A DNA stretch of 64,000 nucleotides, from positions 62,001 through 126,000 of the forward strand of contig JAFAHS010000062.1 of NCBI GenBank assembly GCA_019237115.1, read 5' to 3'. Position 1 is the first letter of the stretch. Each line of letters opens with the position of its first letter. Made by a program: the position numbers and the translations under genes. The notes beneath the pieces were generated by a model. That model did not search any database and was not told the origin of the DNA. It saw only the letters and a list, made by a program, of their open reading frames with translations. Of this stretch, positions 51,789-60,513 are shown in pieces. The stretch comes from Deltaproteobacteria bacterium (GTDB taxonomy: Bacteria > Desulfobacterota > Binatia > Binatales > Binataceae).

Positions 51789-53357
51789 TCAAACTGAATG
51801 CAGCTCGGCACTGTTGCTGTAAGCAACTGCCGGGCGGCCGCGTTCGTACACCACGCGCCCCCCGATCAACGTCATATCCACCGGCAGGCTCAGCAGTTCG
51901 GCGGGGTTCAAGGCCAGCGGGTTTCGCGGCAGGACGATGAGGTCGGCCAGCTGGTCCGATGCGATTTCGCCGGCATCGATACGCGCAAGGCGCGCCGCAT
52001 CCCGGGTGAACATCGCAAACCCTTCACTCGATTCCAGACATTCCTCGGGTGCGAGTACCTGCCCATCTACCGTCGACCGCGAGATGGCTGCCGCGATTGC
52101 CGCCAGCGGCCGCGCGGGCGTTACGGGTGCATCGGTCGCACCGACCAGCTCAATTCCGGCCGCCAGCAGGCTGCGCGCCCGATAGAGATGCGGAACCAGG
52201 CCGGGCTCCTCGAGGTACTTGGGGCCGCGAAAATGCAAAAACCCGGGGTTGCTGACCACCCAGGCACCGCTCGCCGCGATTCGCGCAACAAGGTCCGGCG
52301 AGATCGTGCCGCCGTGTTCGATGCGGCACAGCGGAAGCGGCCGGTCGCTCGCAAACTGTCGGCGGGCGACCTCGATCGCATCGAGCGCCTGCTCGAGCTC
52401 CTCTATTTCGGTGGCGTGATAGGCGCAATCGAGACCGCTCCCCAGTGCAATCCGGGTGGAGCGCGCCATCCCACCTGCGCTGCGCCCGCCGGCCGGCATG
52501 AACTTGAGCCCTGCAATCCGAATGCGTCCCGCGCGGGCGCGTTCCACGGCCAGCGGCAACGCATCGAGTTGCGGTGCTCCGAGCATCACCCCGACCCGCT
52601 GGCTTATCGCCCCCGAACTCGTCAGTTTGGCAAACAGCGCAAAATCGGAAGGTCCGTTGCGCACTGTCGCATCGGTGAAGGCAGTCACTCCGGCCGCGGC
52701 CAGTTCACGGCTCATCATAGCGGCACGAGACTCAATTTCCGCGGGAGTCACGCGCGGCAGATGCGCGCTGAGCCATTCCTCCATACCGACCAGGAGACCA
52801 GTCAGGCGTCCGCTCGCATCGCGAAGCATCTGCGCGCCATCCGGAGGCCGAAACTTGGGACTTTCCAGGCCCAGCTGATTGATCGCGCGTGTGTTCAGCC
52901 ACGAACCATGAAGCGTTTGATGGCGCAGTCGCAGCGGATTCTTGGGTACCGACTGGTCAAGCTCGTAGCGGGTCGGACCACGCTTTTCGGCGAGCATCGT
53001 TTCGTCGCAGCCGACGGCCCGCAGCCAATTGCCCGGGGGTGTCTTGGCCGCGGTAACGCGCAGATCGGCGAGCAAATCGCCGAGGGCGCGGCACCGCCCG
53101 ACCGAGATGCCGGTTATCGCCGCGGCGGCCTCGAGAAAATGTATGTGCGAATCGATAAACCCGGGCGCGACCGTGCGCCCCGCAAGCTTCACCAGGTGGG
53201 TTCGCGAACCGACACACGCTTTGAGGCGCTCAAAGGGTCCGTAGTCGACGATCCGTCCGGCGGCAATCGCCACCGAATCGCTGCCGGGCCGGCCAAAGAC
53301 CTCCCCCTCGTGAAGAACCAGATCGGCATTGACCGTTTGATTGGCCACAGTCGCCAA
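51789..53357 (-). CDS. amidohydrolase family protein (YtcJ-like)
   Basis: A metal-dependent hydrolase of 522 residues. APGFIDSHIHFLEAA has the HxH metal motif. Other likely ligands are a His in CRIEHGGTI and an Asp in LVGATDAPVTPARP. The C-terminal DLIVLPRNPLALNPAEL followed by VDMTLIGGRVVYERG is the typical re-joining beta-sandwich of this group. It is the last gene of the ygfZ, desulforedoxin, amidohydrolase run. The substrate is unknown. Confidence 0.9.
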   Translation of the reverse strand: MATVANQTVNADLVLHEGEVFGRPGSDSVAIAAGRIVDYGPFERLKACVGSRTHLVKLAGRTVAPGFIDSHIHFLEAAAAITGISVGRCRALGDLLADLRVTAAKTPPGNWLRAVGCDETMLAEKRGPTRYELDQSVPKNPLRLRHQTLHGSWLNTRAINQLGLESPKFRPPDGAQMLRDASGRLTGLLVGMEEWLSAHLPRVTPAEIESRAAMMSRELAAAGVTAFTDATVRNGPSDFALFAKLTSSGAISQRVGVMLGAPQLDALPLAVERARAGRIRIAGLKFMPAGGRSAGGMARSTRIALGSGLDCAYHATEIEELEQALDAIEVARRQFASDRPLPLCRIEHGGTISPDLVARIAASGAWVVSNPGFLHFRGPKYLEEPGLVPHLYRARSLLAAGIELVGATDAPVTPARPLAAIAAAISRSTVDGQVLAPEECLESSEGFAMFTRDAARLARIDAGEIASDQLADLIVLPRNPLALNPAELLSLPVDMTLIGGRVVYERGRPAVAYSNSAELHSV

Positions 53358-53397
53358 CCCGCAGCGGCGGCAAACCCTCGCCCTGCGGGGCTCGTTA

Positions 53398-53541
53398 TCA
53401 GTCCGAGGAAGGCAGCGGCTTTGCTTCCTTGATCTTCATCTCGCCTTCACAACACTCCAGGGCACCCGGCCCCGCCTTGTTGCACAGCACCTCGGTGCCG
53501 CACTTTTCGCACAGGTAGCGTTTGCCAAGCACGTTTGCCAT
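53398..53541 (-). CDS. desulforedoxin-like small iron protein (second copy)
   Basis: A 47-residue protein starting MANVLGKRYLCEKCG. Cys11, Cys14, Cys30 and Cys31 have the same C-x2-C-x15-C-C spacing as desulforedoxin and as the 45.9 kb paralogue; an extra Cys20 is present. A Lys-rich tail follows. AAGGAG lies about 12 bases before the ATG. The frame is closed by TGA at 53398-53400. It sits between ygfZ (47 bases) and the amidohydrolase (40 bases). Confidence 0.85.
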   Translation of the reverse strand: MANVLGKRYLCEKCGTEVLCNKAGPGALECCEGEMKIKEAKPLPSSD

Positions 53542-53588
53542 TTCTCGTATCTCTCCTTAGCGCTGCAGTCGAAAACAATTCGACTGCT

Positions 53589-54587
53589 TTACTTCAAACC
53601 TTGCGGAAATGGAATGTCGGAGACCTCGGCTTCGAGGTCTCCCGCGGTATCGGCGATGGTGAGCCGGGTCCCCGGCTTCCACGCGCTGTGATTCAGAATC
53701 GCCAGGGCGATGATGCCCAGCCGCGGAGAAACCGCAACACTGGTCAGGCGGCCGACTTCCTTGCCCTCGAACCGCGCCGATACATTCGGCGCCGGCACAC
53801 GTTCACCCTCGACGACCAGGCCATAGAGCTTTTTCTTGAGACCGCCTCGCGCGGTCGCACGCTCGATAGTTTCCTGGCCGACGTAACATCCCTTGTCGAA
53901 TGAGATGGCGCGGCTAAGCCGCGCTTCCAAAGCGACGGTCTTGTCCGTGGAGTCAACCCCAACCCGCGCGATTCCGTTTTCGACCCGCACGATATCAATC
54001 GCGTCGGTGCTGATCGGCCGAAAATCCGCCCCCAGCGACTCGATGGACGAGAGGACCTCCGCGACCCTTTGGCGCGGCAGCAAAATCGTACCGGCGGACG
54101 CGCCGAACCGTGGCAGGTTGCCAATCGATATTTCACCCGCGCGGGTCCATCTCCACTCTTCCGGCACGACCGTATCCCCGGTAGCGGCCCGGATGGCCTC
54201 GGCAGCGCGCGGCCCCTCTACATCGACAACCACCAGGTCGGGGCAGTCCTCGAATTCCACGTCGTCGGCCACCAGCAGCTTCTCCAGATGCTCCCGCGCC
54301 CGGCTCCAGGCGGCCTGGTCGATTTCAATCAGAATCGAATCGTCGTCGATCCACGCGAAGAACTCGGCGATCAGGTGCGCGTGTTCGGTCAGGAACAGCG
54401 CCGCAACGATGGCGCCGGAGGGGGCATTCTTGATGACGTTGCTGCACATCCCGTGAAGGAACGACACCCGATCATCACCGACCACGCGAATGACCTTGCG
54501 CTCGAACAGCGCGCATACTCCAGCACCGCGCTTAAGCACATCGTAGTCAAGGCGCACCTCCCCTCGGTTGGCGGAGACCGGGGCCAT
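53589..54587 (-). CDS. ygfZ: YgfZ/GcvT-domain folate-binding protein
   Basis: A folate-dependent protein that helps maintain certain Fe-S enzymes. The signature KGCYVGQETIERATARGG (about residues 230-247) with the conserved Cys is intact, and VEFEDCPDLVVVDVEGPRAAE and GCYxGQE context fit the GcvT-like fold. From 54587 the protein has 332 residues. The frame extends 16 codons further to a TTG at 54635; neither start has a clear ribosome binding site. Being next to a desulforedoxin fits an iron or Fe-S role. Confidence 0.9.
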   Translation of the reverse strand: MAPVSANRGEVRLDYDVLKRGAGVCALFERKVIRVVGDDRVSFLHGMCSNVIKNAPSGAIVAALFLTEHAHLIAEFFAWIDDDSILIEIDQAAWSRAREHLEKLLVADDVEFEDCPDLVVVDVEGPRAAEAIRAATGDTVVPEEWRWTRAGEISIGNLPRFGASAGTILLPRQRVAEVLSSIESLGADFRPISTDAIDIVRVENGIARVGVDSTDKTVALEARLSRAISFDKGCYVGQETIERATARGGLKKKLYGLVVEGERVPAPNVSARFEGKEVGRLTSVAVSPRLGIIALAILNHSAWKPGTRLTIADTAGDLEAEVSDIPFPQGLK

Positions 54588-54774
54588 GCTTCTGGTCGTT
54601 TGCTGGACGTTTTGCACGGTTACGGACTGCAGCAACTGCAGATTTTACTAGCCGGAGGGGACGCTCGCCACCCCACTCGGCCAAGCTCGGTTGCGCAGGA
54701 GTTTCGCGGTTCTGGCCGCGCTCTGCTGATGGCGGTCAATGGGATATGATCTAGCTGGAGGAAGCCGAACATCC

Positions 54775-54912
54775 ATGGGTCCGTTCTTGCTGGGATTGAT
54801 AATCGGATTTGGCGGCGCGCTTGCACTGTTCATTTACAACGAAGGCGACTTGTTCCTGAAGCTTTCGCAACAGGTCAAGCAGGCAGCTCAGCGGTTCAAG
54901 CAGTCGTCGTGA
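54775..54912 (+). CDS. small single-pass membrane protein
   Basis: A 45-residue protein with an N-terminal hydrophobic segment, MGPFLLGLIIGFGGALALF, then an amphipathic Gln/Lys-rich tail (LSQQVKQAAQRFKQSS). GGAGGA lies 12 bases before the ATG, and the stop is 11 bases before the next gene, so translation is credible. Its function is unknown. Confidence 0.65.
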   Translation: MGPFLLGLIIGFGGALALFIYNEGDLFLKLSQQVKQAAQRFKQSS

Positions 54913-54923
54913 GGCAAACATAG

Positions 54924-55802
54924 GTGCGGGGACGGTCTCTGGTCCGCTGCGCATGCCTGGGCGCCATGATCGTCGGCTGGCAGATCGTTATCCGATTGGC
55001 GCACGCGGCGGATGCGCCCAAAGTCGTCATCAGCGCGCTTACCCCGGGCGGGGGGACCGTGCACGTAATCGGGTTTCTGGAAGGCACCGATCTCAAATCG
55101 GCGGGCATTTTCGATCGGGGTGAGAAGCTCAAGGACATCGACGTCGCCGGCACCCCCGGATCCCAACGCGTCAACTTTGATTTCGCGATTGAAGCTCCGT
55201 CCCCCACCATGATGATAGAAGTTACCGACGGGCTTGGCCGGTCTGCTTCCGCCCCAATCCTGTCAGCGAGCGCTCCGCCACCCATCGGCGCAGCCGTAAA
55301 CCCCGCGCCGGAATCCGCTGCCGCCGGTGAGGACACTGCGTCGGTTCCCGGCTCGCCGCCCGAAGGGTCCGGCAATGCGGTAGAGATCCCGCGCTACGGC
55401 GGCAGCGCGGCGCTTTCCCACCAACCCAATCCGCGCTTCCCCGGAGGGGTCGGCAACCCGATGACCAATGTCGAGATCGGCGTGATGAGCGTGCTCCCGG
55501 TCCTTGCAAAACCGGGCAGTTACGAAGTGACCGGGCAAATCGTGGGCGCAGGGGTTCGCCGTGCTGGCATCTTCGTCGGCGGCCGCCCGGTAAGGCCGAT
55601 TCCGGTCGCGGCCGGGACCTTCACGCCCTTCGATGTGATCTTTCCGCTCACCGGGGGGCGCAACGCGACCATCCGCGCATACGGGGCGGGCAATGAGTAC
55701 GTCGAGCTGCCGATAAGCGTGGATGGCCCGGCGGCCATGTACAACAATCCCTACACGCGACCGCGCGGGCTGCTGATAAATCCGTATGGTCCTCCGCCGT
55801 AA
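54924..55802 (+). CDS. exported protein of unknown function (TIGR02186-like possible)
   Basis: A 292-residue exported protein that I do not confidently recognise. A GTG start at 54924 is followed by a signal peptide ending near RLAHAADAP (about residue 28). VVISALTPGGGTVHVIGFLEGTDLKSAGIFDRGEKL (residues 34-70) and a repeated VGAGVRRAGIFVGG segment near 215 suggest two related beta domains joined by a Pro/Ala-rich linker (about 110-150). TIGR02186-type alpha-proteobacterial membrane proteins show comparable beginnings, but this is only a suggestion. It is cotranscribed with the small membrane protein. Confidence 0.6.
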   Translation: MRGRSLVRCACLGAMIVGWQIVIRLAHAADAPKVVISALTPGGGTVHVIGFLEGTDLKSAGIFDRGEKLKDIDVAGTPGSQRVNFDFAIEAPSPTMMIEVTDGLGRSASAPILSASAPPPIGAAVNPAPESAAAGEDTASVPGSPPEGSGNAVEIPRYGGSAALSHQPNPRFPGGVGNPMTNVEIGVMSVLPVLAKPGSYEVTGQIVGAGVRRAGIFVGGRPVRPIPVAAGTFTPFDVIFPLTGGRNATIRAYGAGNEYVELPISVDGPAAMYNNPYTRPRGLLINPYGPPP

Positions 55803-55812
55803 CGGGGCCAAC

Positions 55813-55841
55813 TTGCCCGCTGGCGGTGGCTTGGATAAATT
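55813..55841 (+). promoter_or_regulatory. possible efp promoter
   Basis: TTGCCC (55813-55818), a 17-base spacer and TAAATT (55836-55841). The start site would fall near 55848, about 30 bases before the efp ATG at 55878. Confidence 0.45.
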
Positions 55842-55877
55842 TCTGTTTCTTAACCTTCCCTCGAGAGTGCATAGACG

Positions 55878-56441
55878 ATGCTGATTCAAGCGACGCAACT
55901 CCGCGCCGGAATGGTGCTGGAATACAACAAGGACCTGTGGCGGGTGATGACGGTAACCCACATCACGCCGGGCAACTGGCGCGGGATGGTCCAAACCAAG
56001 CTGCGCAATATCAAGACCGGCTCGCAGACCGAAAACCGGTTTCGTTCCGAAGATCGCGTCGAACGCATCATCCTGAGCCAGCACACGATGCAATTTCTTT
56101 ATCAGGACGGCGATGATTTTCATTTCATGAACACCGAGACCTTCGAACAGATCACCATTCCAAAGGAGCTCATCGAGGAGGTCGCGGGTTTTCTCACGCC
56201 GAATCTGGAAGTCGAAGTCGAGTTCTACGAGACCACTCCCCTTAACGTGACCCTGCCCAAGACCGTCAGCCTCAAGGTGATGCAGACCGATCCCGGGATG
56301 AGAAACGCGGCAGTGACCAATACCTTGAAACCGGCAACCCTGGAGACCGGGATGGTGATCCAGGTCCCGCACTTCGTCGCCGAGGGCGACACGATTACGA
56401 TCAACACCGAGACCAAAGAGTACCTGTCGCGCTCCAAGTGA
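55878..56441 (+). CDS. efp: elongation factor P
   Basis: Relieves ribosome stalling at polyproline. At 187 residues it has the three-domain length of EF-P. ATQLRAGMVLEYNKDLWRV, MNTETFEQITIPKELIEE and the C-terminal GMVIQVPHFVAEGDTI are typical. The tip loop reads HITPGNWRGMV: the position of the modified Lys34 (E. coli) is Asn33. No epmA, earP or ymfI-type modification gene is in the window. It overlaps the THUMP methyltransferase start by 4 bases. Confidence 0.94.
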   Translation: MLIQATQLRAGMVLEYNKDLWRVMTVTHITPGNWRGMVQTKLRNIKTGSQTENRFRSEDRVERIILSQHTMQFLYQDGDDFHFMNTETFEQITIPKELIEEVAGFLTPNLEVEVEFYETTPLNVTLPKTVSLKVMQTDPGMRNAAVTNTLKPATLETGMVIQVPHFVAEGDTITINTETKEYLSRSK

Positions 56442-57655
56442 GCGCCCCACCGCCCGGTCCGACGCCAACTGCCGCGCGGGACCGAGTGATGAACCGCGCA
56501 GGGCGTCAACCTCGGGAACGCAAACAGGAAGCGTCGCGGTCCCTGCGTTTTGGACCGCGACTGTTCATCGCGCAAACCCAACCCGGATTCGAGTTCGCCG
56601 CGTGGAGCGAGATCAAAGCGCGGGTGCCTGCCGCGCGCGAACAGGCGCGCCGCCAGGTTGGGGATCGCGCGGGACTGTCCATATTTACCGCCTCCACTCC
56701 CCACCAGTTGCGCTCGCTTCGCTGCACCGAAGACGTCCTGCTCCTGGCCGGCTATCGCTACGGCCTCAGCAGCGAATCCGCGGGACTCGATCAGATTCGT
56801 TCGGCCTCCCGCGAGGCGCCGTTTGTAGAAGAAGCGCTCAATGCGCGCGTGGTTTTCCAGCCCGCGGCACGCGCCGGACGTCGACTGCGCTTTCGGGTCG
56901 TCGCCCGACAAGTGGGCGACCATGAGTTTCGCCGCGTCGACCTCCAACGGGTGGTCCAGCTCGGCATCGCGGAACGCCGCGATCATACCTGGCGTCTCGA
57001 CGAGGACGCGGCCGACGTAGAATTCTGGGCAACCCAGATCGGCGACGAACTGCTGCTCGGGATCCGCCTGAGCGATGAGCGAATGCGCCACCGCGATTAC
57101 AAGATCGCGCATCGACCCGGTTCGCTGCGCCCGGCCGTAGCCGCCGCGGTGGCCTGGCTTTCCGATCCGCGCGATGACGACATCGTCCTCGACCCGTTCT
57201 GTGGTGTCGGCACGGTGCTCATCGAGCGGGCCCACCTGGGACGCTATCGAAACCTCATCGGGAGCGATCGCGACCCGGGCGCGATTCGCGCCGCGCGTGA
57301 GAACTTCGGGCCGCGCTTCAAGCCGGTGGAACTCCACGACGACTGGGACGCCGGCGCACTGCCGCTTGGAGATGCGAGCGTGACCAAAATCGCAGCCAAC
57401 CTGCCCTGGGGAATCAAGCACGGCTCGCATGTACTCAATCGCCGCCGCTACGGGGATTGGCTCGCGGAAATGAATCGCGTGCTGGCGCCGGAGGGGAAAA
57501 TGGTCCTGCTCACGGCGGAGTGGCGGCTGATGCGCGATCTGATCGAACGCGGCGCGCTGGCAGTCGAGAAAATGTCGCGGGTAACGGTGTTGGGTGCGCC
57601 GGCCTCGCTGTATCTGTGCAAAAAGGCCGTGACGCCCCTGATCACACGGCGTTGA
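56438..57655 (+). CDS. THUMP-domain RNA methyltransferase (RlmL/Trm14-like)
   Basis: A 405-residue predicted rRNA or tRNA methyltransferase. The N-terminal half (about 40-190) resembles a THUMP and ferredoxin-like region. The Rossmann half has the SAM motif VLDPFCGVGTVLIE (about 248-261), GSDRDPGAIRAARENFG, and the catalytic NLPWG motif in IAANLPWGIKHG. HRPGSLRPAVAAAVAWLS is the helix typical of THUMP methylases. The target nucleotide is unknown. It is coupled to efp and converges on the radical SAM gene with a 14-base overlap. Confidence 0.85.
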   Translation: MSAPPPGPTPTAARDRVMNRAGRQPRERKQEASRSLRFGPRLFIAQTQPGFEFAAWSEIKARVPAAREQARRQVGDRAGLSIFTASTPHQLRSLRCTEDVLLLAGYRYGLSSESAGLDQIRSASREAPFVEEALNARVVFQPAARAGRRLRFRVVARQVGDHEFRRVDLQRVVQLGIAERRDHTWRLDEDAADVEFWATQIGDELLLGIRLSDERMRHRDYKIAHRPGSLRPAVAAAVAWLSDPRDDDIVLDPFCGVGTVLIERAHLGRYRNLIGSDRDPGAIRAARENFGPRFKPVELHDDWDAGALPLGDASVTKIAANLPWGIKHGSHVLNRRRYGDWLAEMNRVLAPEGKMVLLTAEWRLMRDLIERGALAVEKMSRVTVLGAPASLYLCKKAVTPLITRR

Positions 57656-58490
57656 ACCCGGCCCGGCTGAACAGCACCCTCCCGTGACCCATCCGCGACT
57701 GCAGGGTTGCAAGCAGCTCGCGTTCGGCCCCGGGCTGGAACCATCTGGCGTAGCCCAGCCTCTCGTAGAGCTCCTCCATCCCGAGCGCGCGCGAGCGTCG
57801 CCCGCTTGCGCCGTCGCCGTCGAAATAGGTGTCGAGCACCACCCGATCCGACACTTTTGCGACCAGCTCGGCGAATCGGGCGGGCTGGTTCGGCATCATC
57901 GGCGCAATCGCGACCTGCACGAAGATTCCCGCGGCACGCAGACGCGCACAGGTTAGCAGCCGTCTTTCCACCGACGCAGAGGTCGGAGTAATCGCACGGC
58001 GCACCGACTCATCGTCGGTCTCCAGGGTGATCGACACGATCAGCGAACTGCCCAGCGCCCGCAGCAAGTCGAGATCCCGTTCCACCAGGGGACTTCGCGT
58101 CTGCACGAGCAGGCGGCGAATTCGATACCGGCTAAATCTCTCCAACGCGCGGCGACTCAGTTTAAGCCGTCGTTCGATGCCCTGGTAAGGATCGGTCGCC
58201 GACGACATGAAGACCGTCACCGCATCGAGCCGGCCGGCCCGCTCCAACGCGCCGAGCTCTTTTTCGAGCAGATCCGCAAGGTTCGATTTCGCGATCACCC
58301 ATTCGCCCCACCCTCCCTGCTGCGCCCGAGCGACCGGCAGCATCCTGACATAGCAGAATGGACAACCGCCGCCAGCGCCGAATCCGCACCCGACGTAGGG
58401 GTTGAGCGAGTACGCGAATCCCTTCAGAAACCCACCGGTCGGGGTCAGCGCGCGGGTTGCCGGCTGCGATGTGTAGCGGCGTCCCGCCAA
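57642..58490 (-). CDS. radical SAM protein (Rv2578c/SplB-like) with expanded cluster motif
   Basis: A radical SAM protein of about 282-304 residues. Its N-terminal TPTGGFLKGFAYSLNPYVG and ATDPYQGIERRLKLSRRAL match the Rv2578c/SplB-like group. The cluster motif, however, is C-x7-C-x2-C (CGFGAGGGCPFC) instead of C-x3-C-x2-C, with a four-residue Gly/Ala insertion. A TTG at 58490 falls 1 base after the upstream stop; an ATG at 58556 would overlap the upstream gene by 65 bases. Both starts are possible. The function is unknown. Confidence 0.85.
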   Translation of the reverse strand: MAGRRYTSQPATRALTPTGGFLKGFAYSLNPYVGCGFGAGGGCPFCYVRMLPVARAQQGGWGEWVIAKSNLADLLEKELGALERAGRLDAVTVFMSSATDPYQGIERRLKLSRRALERFSRYRIRRLLVQTRSPLVERDLDLLRALGSSLIVSITLETDDESVRRAITPTSASVERRLLTCARLRAAGIFVQVAIAPMMPNQPARFAELVAKVSDRVVLDTYFDGDGASGRRSRALGMEELYERLGYARWFQPGAERELLATLQSRMGHGRVLFSRAGFNAV

Positions 58491-58491
58491 C

Positions 58492-59832
58492 TTACTTTTG
58501 CGCGGGAGAGTAAAAGGCCTGCACTCCGGCCTCGACCTGCCGTGGATTGCTGCCATCGATGGGAACTACCCAGACCGAGGGCGGGGGAGTGTTTTGCAGC
58601 TCCGCGTCCGGCTCTACCAGCAAACGCACGCCCGCGAAAATGATCGCGTTGGAGTTCGTCGACCAGATCGAGTGGGACAGCGCAAGCTGCTCGAAGAAGC
58701 GATAAGCGATCGATTCCTCCTGGGTCGAGAGAAAGCGGCCCAGGTCGCGGGTCTCATTGTTCTTCAAATTCACTACCCTCCACACGTAGTAGGGTTTCTC
58801 GCTGGGCACCCCGACGTAGGCGAGATACCGCGCATCGGGCGAGAAGAAATATGCCGCGACCTCATCCTGGGTAAGGTCGTGCGAGCTCGCGTCCTGGATA
58901 TCGACCAGTTTGATCCCGTGAAAGGTAGGTTCGTGCGGAACCACGGTGGTCGCGTAGGCGAGGTGGCGGGAATCGGGCGACCACACCAGGCTGTTGTCGC
59001 CAACCGGCAGGCTCACGATCGATCGAACATGATCGCCGTTGGCGTCGGCCACGACGATGTTCGATTCGGCATGATAGTTCGCGATATAGGCCAGATGCTT
59101 GCCGTCCGGAGACCAGCACGGAGTCTTGAACGGAGTGCGCCCGCTGGACAGGACCTTGTCGACTTGCTGATTGGTGTCGGTAACCGAAAGCAGTCCCACG
59201 CGCTCGGTGCTCTGCGGGTCGGACCCGGAGGTGTGAAAGACCAGCCGATCGCCGGTCCCGCGCCAATCAAAATACAAAGGAATACCGGTCATCACGATGC
59301 GCAGCGGCGCGCCTTCCTTGGCCTCGCAGAGCATCAGGCTCAGGCCCGCCTGCTCGTCCAGCAAAAAGGAAATGTGTTTGTTGTCGGCCAGCCAGTAGAT
59401 GTAGACGACGTGCTCGTTGCGGCTCTGGTAGATCTGCGCGGCCTGCCGATGCGCCAGATCATAGACCCATACCGCGAACGATTGACCCTGGGGACCCTGT
59501 CCAACCGAGGAGTAGGCAATCCGGGTGCCGTCGGGTGAGAAGGTCGGCCATCCGTATTGCAGTATCTCGGACTTCTCTTCCGCGGGCCGGTAGGCGGCGG
59601 GAAGCACGCCGCCCGTTTCCCGGCGCACCCGCAGGCCTTGCGCCGGGCAGGTCAGGCACTCCGGCTTCGCGCCGGCGTCATGCGCATAATGGATGTTATT
59701 GTCAGTTCCGACAAAGACGATGGCCCCGGTCGGCACCGGTGCAGTCGCGGCGCGACTCTGAACGACCGGAGCGGCAGCCGCCGCGAGACCAAGCGCCGCA
59801 GCCCACAGCAAAACAGTCGACGTGCGTAGCAT
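58492..59832 (-). CDS. exported TolB-like beta-propeller protein
   Basis: A 446-residue protein with a Sec signal peptide (MLRTSTVLLWAAALGLAAAA). Several WD40-like PD40 blades follow, seen as PTFSPDGTRIAYSS, CWSPDGKHLAYIANYH, WSPDSRHLAYATT and FSPDARYLAYVGVP. Such propellers occur in TolB and in peptidases, but no catalytic domain follows. The start at 59832 is chosen because it gives a clean signal peptide; the frame is open 71 codons upstream. It is divergent from a small exported protein gene. Confidence 0.8.
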   Translation of the reverse strand: MLRTSTVLLWAAALGLAAAAAPVVQSRAATAPVPTGAIVFVGTDNNIHYAHDAGAKPECLTCPAQGLRVRRETGGVLPAAYRPAEEKSEILQYGWPTFSPDGTRIAYSSVGQGPQGQSFAVWVYDLAHRQAAQIYQSRNEHVVYIYWLADNKHISFLLDEQAGLSLMLCEAKEGAPLRIVMTGIPLYFDWRGTGDRLVFHTSGSDPQSTERVGLLSVTDTNQQVDKVLSSGRTPFKTPCWSPDGKHLAYIANYHAESNIVVADANGDHVRSIVSLPVGDNSLVWSPDSRHLAYATTVVPHEPTFHGIKLVDIQDASSHDLTQDEVAAYFFSPDARYLAYVGVPSEKPYYVWRVVNLKNNETRDLGRFLSTQEESIAYRFFEQLALSHSIWSTNSNAIIFAGVRLLVEPDAELQNTPPPSVWVVPIDGSNPRQVEAGVQAFYSPAQK

Positions 59833-59945
59833 CAAATCTACAATCGCTCCGGCGAACCTCCAAGGCAAGCGGCCGACCGACGCGGCTTGCGCCTTGCACC
59901 GTCGCGAGGTTGACAGCGGACCGGTCCGGGGACCAAAGTTACACC

Positions 59946-60365
59946 ATGTGGCGGGCAAAATTGGCGTTAGTCGCTGCCCTGTTATTGATCGCGCCCTGCT
60001 TTGCGCGCGCCCAGGGTTATTCCGACCTGGATAAACAGGATCCAACCGAGTACGACGACCAGGATTCGCAACTCCTCAACGTGGTCAGCTATTTTTTGCG
60101 CCCGATTGGTTTCACTCTGGAATGGGGCATCGCGCGGCCGCTCCACTACCTGGCAACCCAGAGCCCGGTGGCCCCGGTGCTGGGTGCAAACACCGACGCC
60201 GAGCGCGAGCGGCTGCCGCCGATCACCGAGTTGCCGCTCCCTGACGATATCCAGGAAAACACCAACACACATCACGACACCGTGATCAGGTCTCCCTATC
60301 AAGCGCCCGTCAGTTCCGCTACTCCGGCGCAATCGGCGGGGTCAAGTCAGCCGATCCTGCATTGA
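59946..60365 (+). CDS. small exported protein of unknown function
   Basis: A 139-residue protein with a signal peptide (MWRAKLALVAALLLIAPCFARAQ, cleavage near ARA-QG). The rest is acidic at the start (DLDKQDPTEYDDQDSQ), then carries the hydrophobic VVSYFLRPIGFTLEWGIARPL stretch (about 50-70) and a Pro/Ser/Thr-rich tail. I do not recognise the family. It is divergent from the propeller gene, with 113 bases between them. Confidence 0.6.
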   Translation: MWRAKLALVAALLLIAPCFARAQGYSDLDKQDPTEYDDQDSQLLNVVSYFLRPIGFTLEWGIARPLHYLATQSPVAPVLGANTDAERERLPPITELPLPDDIQENTNTHHDTVIRSPYQAPVSSATPAQSAGSSQPILH

Positions 60366-60426
60366 TGTTTTGGACGGCTGGTCGGGATCGCGCCGCTGTC
60401 CCATTGAATTGTCCGGGTTTTCCACG

Positions 60427-60442
60427 TTAGAATTTTTTCTAA
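60427..60442. promoter_or_regulatory. AT-rich inverted repeat before the Rieske gene
   Basis: TTAGAA (60427-60432), TTTT, TTCTAA (60437-60442): 6-base arms with a 4-base centre, 72 bases before the Rieske start. It is AT-rich against a GC-rich background and may be an operator. The position is suggestive only. Confidence 0.35.
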
Positions 60443-60513
60443 TCGGCAGACGTCTTAAAATGAGGCATGCCTAATCCGTCGTCAGCTGGACGGGAGGTTT
60501 GAAAAGCATCTAA

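Noticed and set aside
51798..53432. A 544-codon open frame on the plus strand
   Set aside because: It is antisense to the amidohydrolase and second desulforedoxin genes, both supported by motifs. The translation is Arg/Gln/His-rich with no family features.
56225..57712. A 495-codon minus-strand frame
   Set aside because: It is antisense to efp and the THUMP methyltransferase and has no family features.
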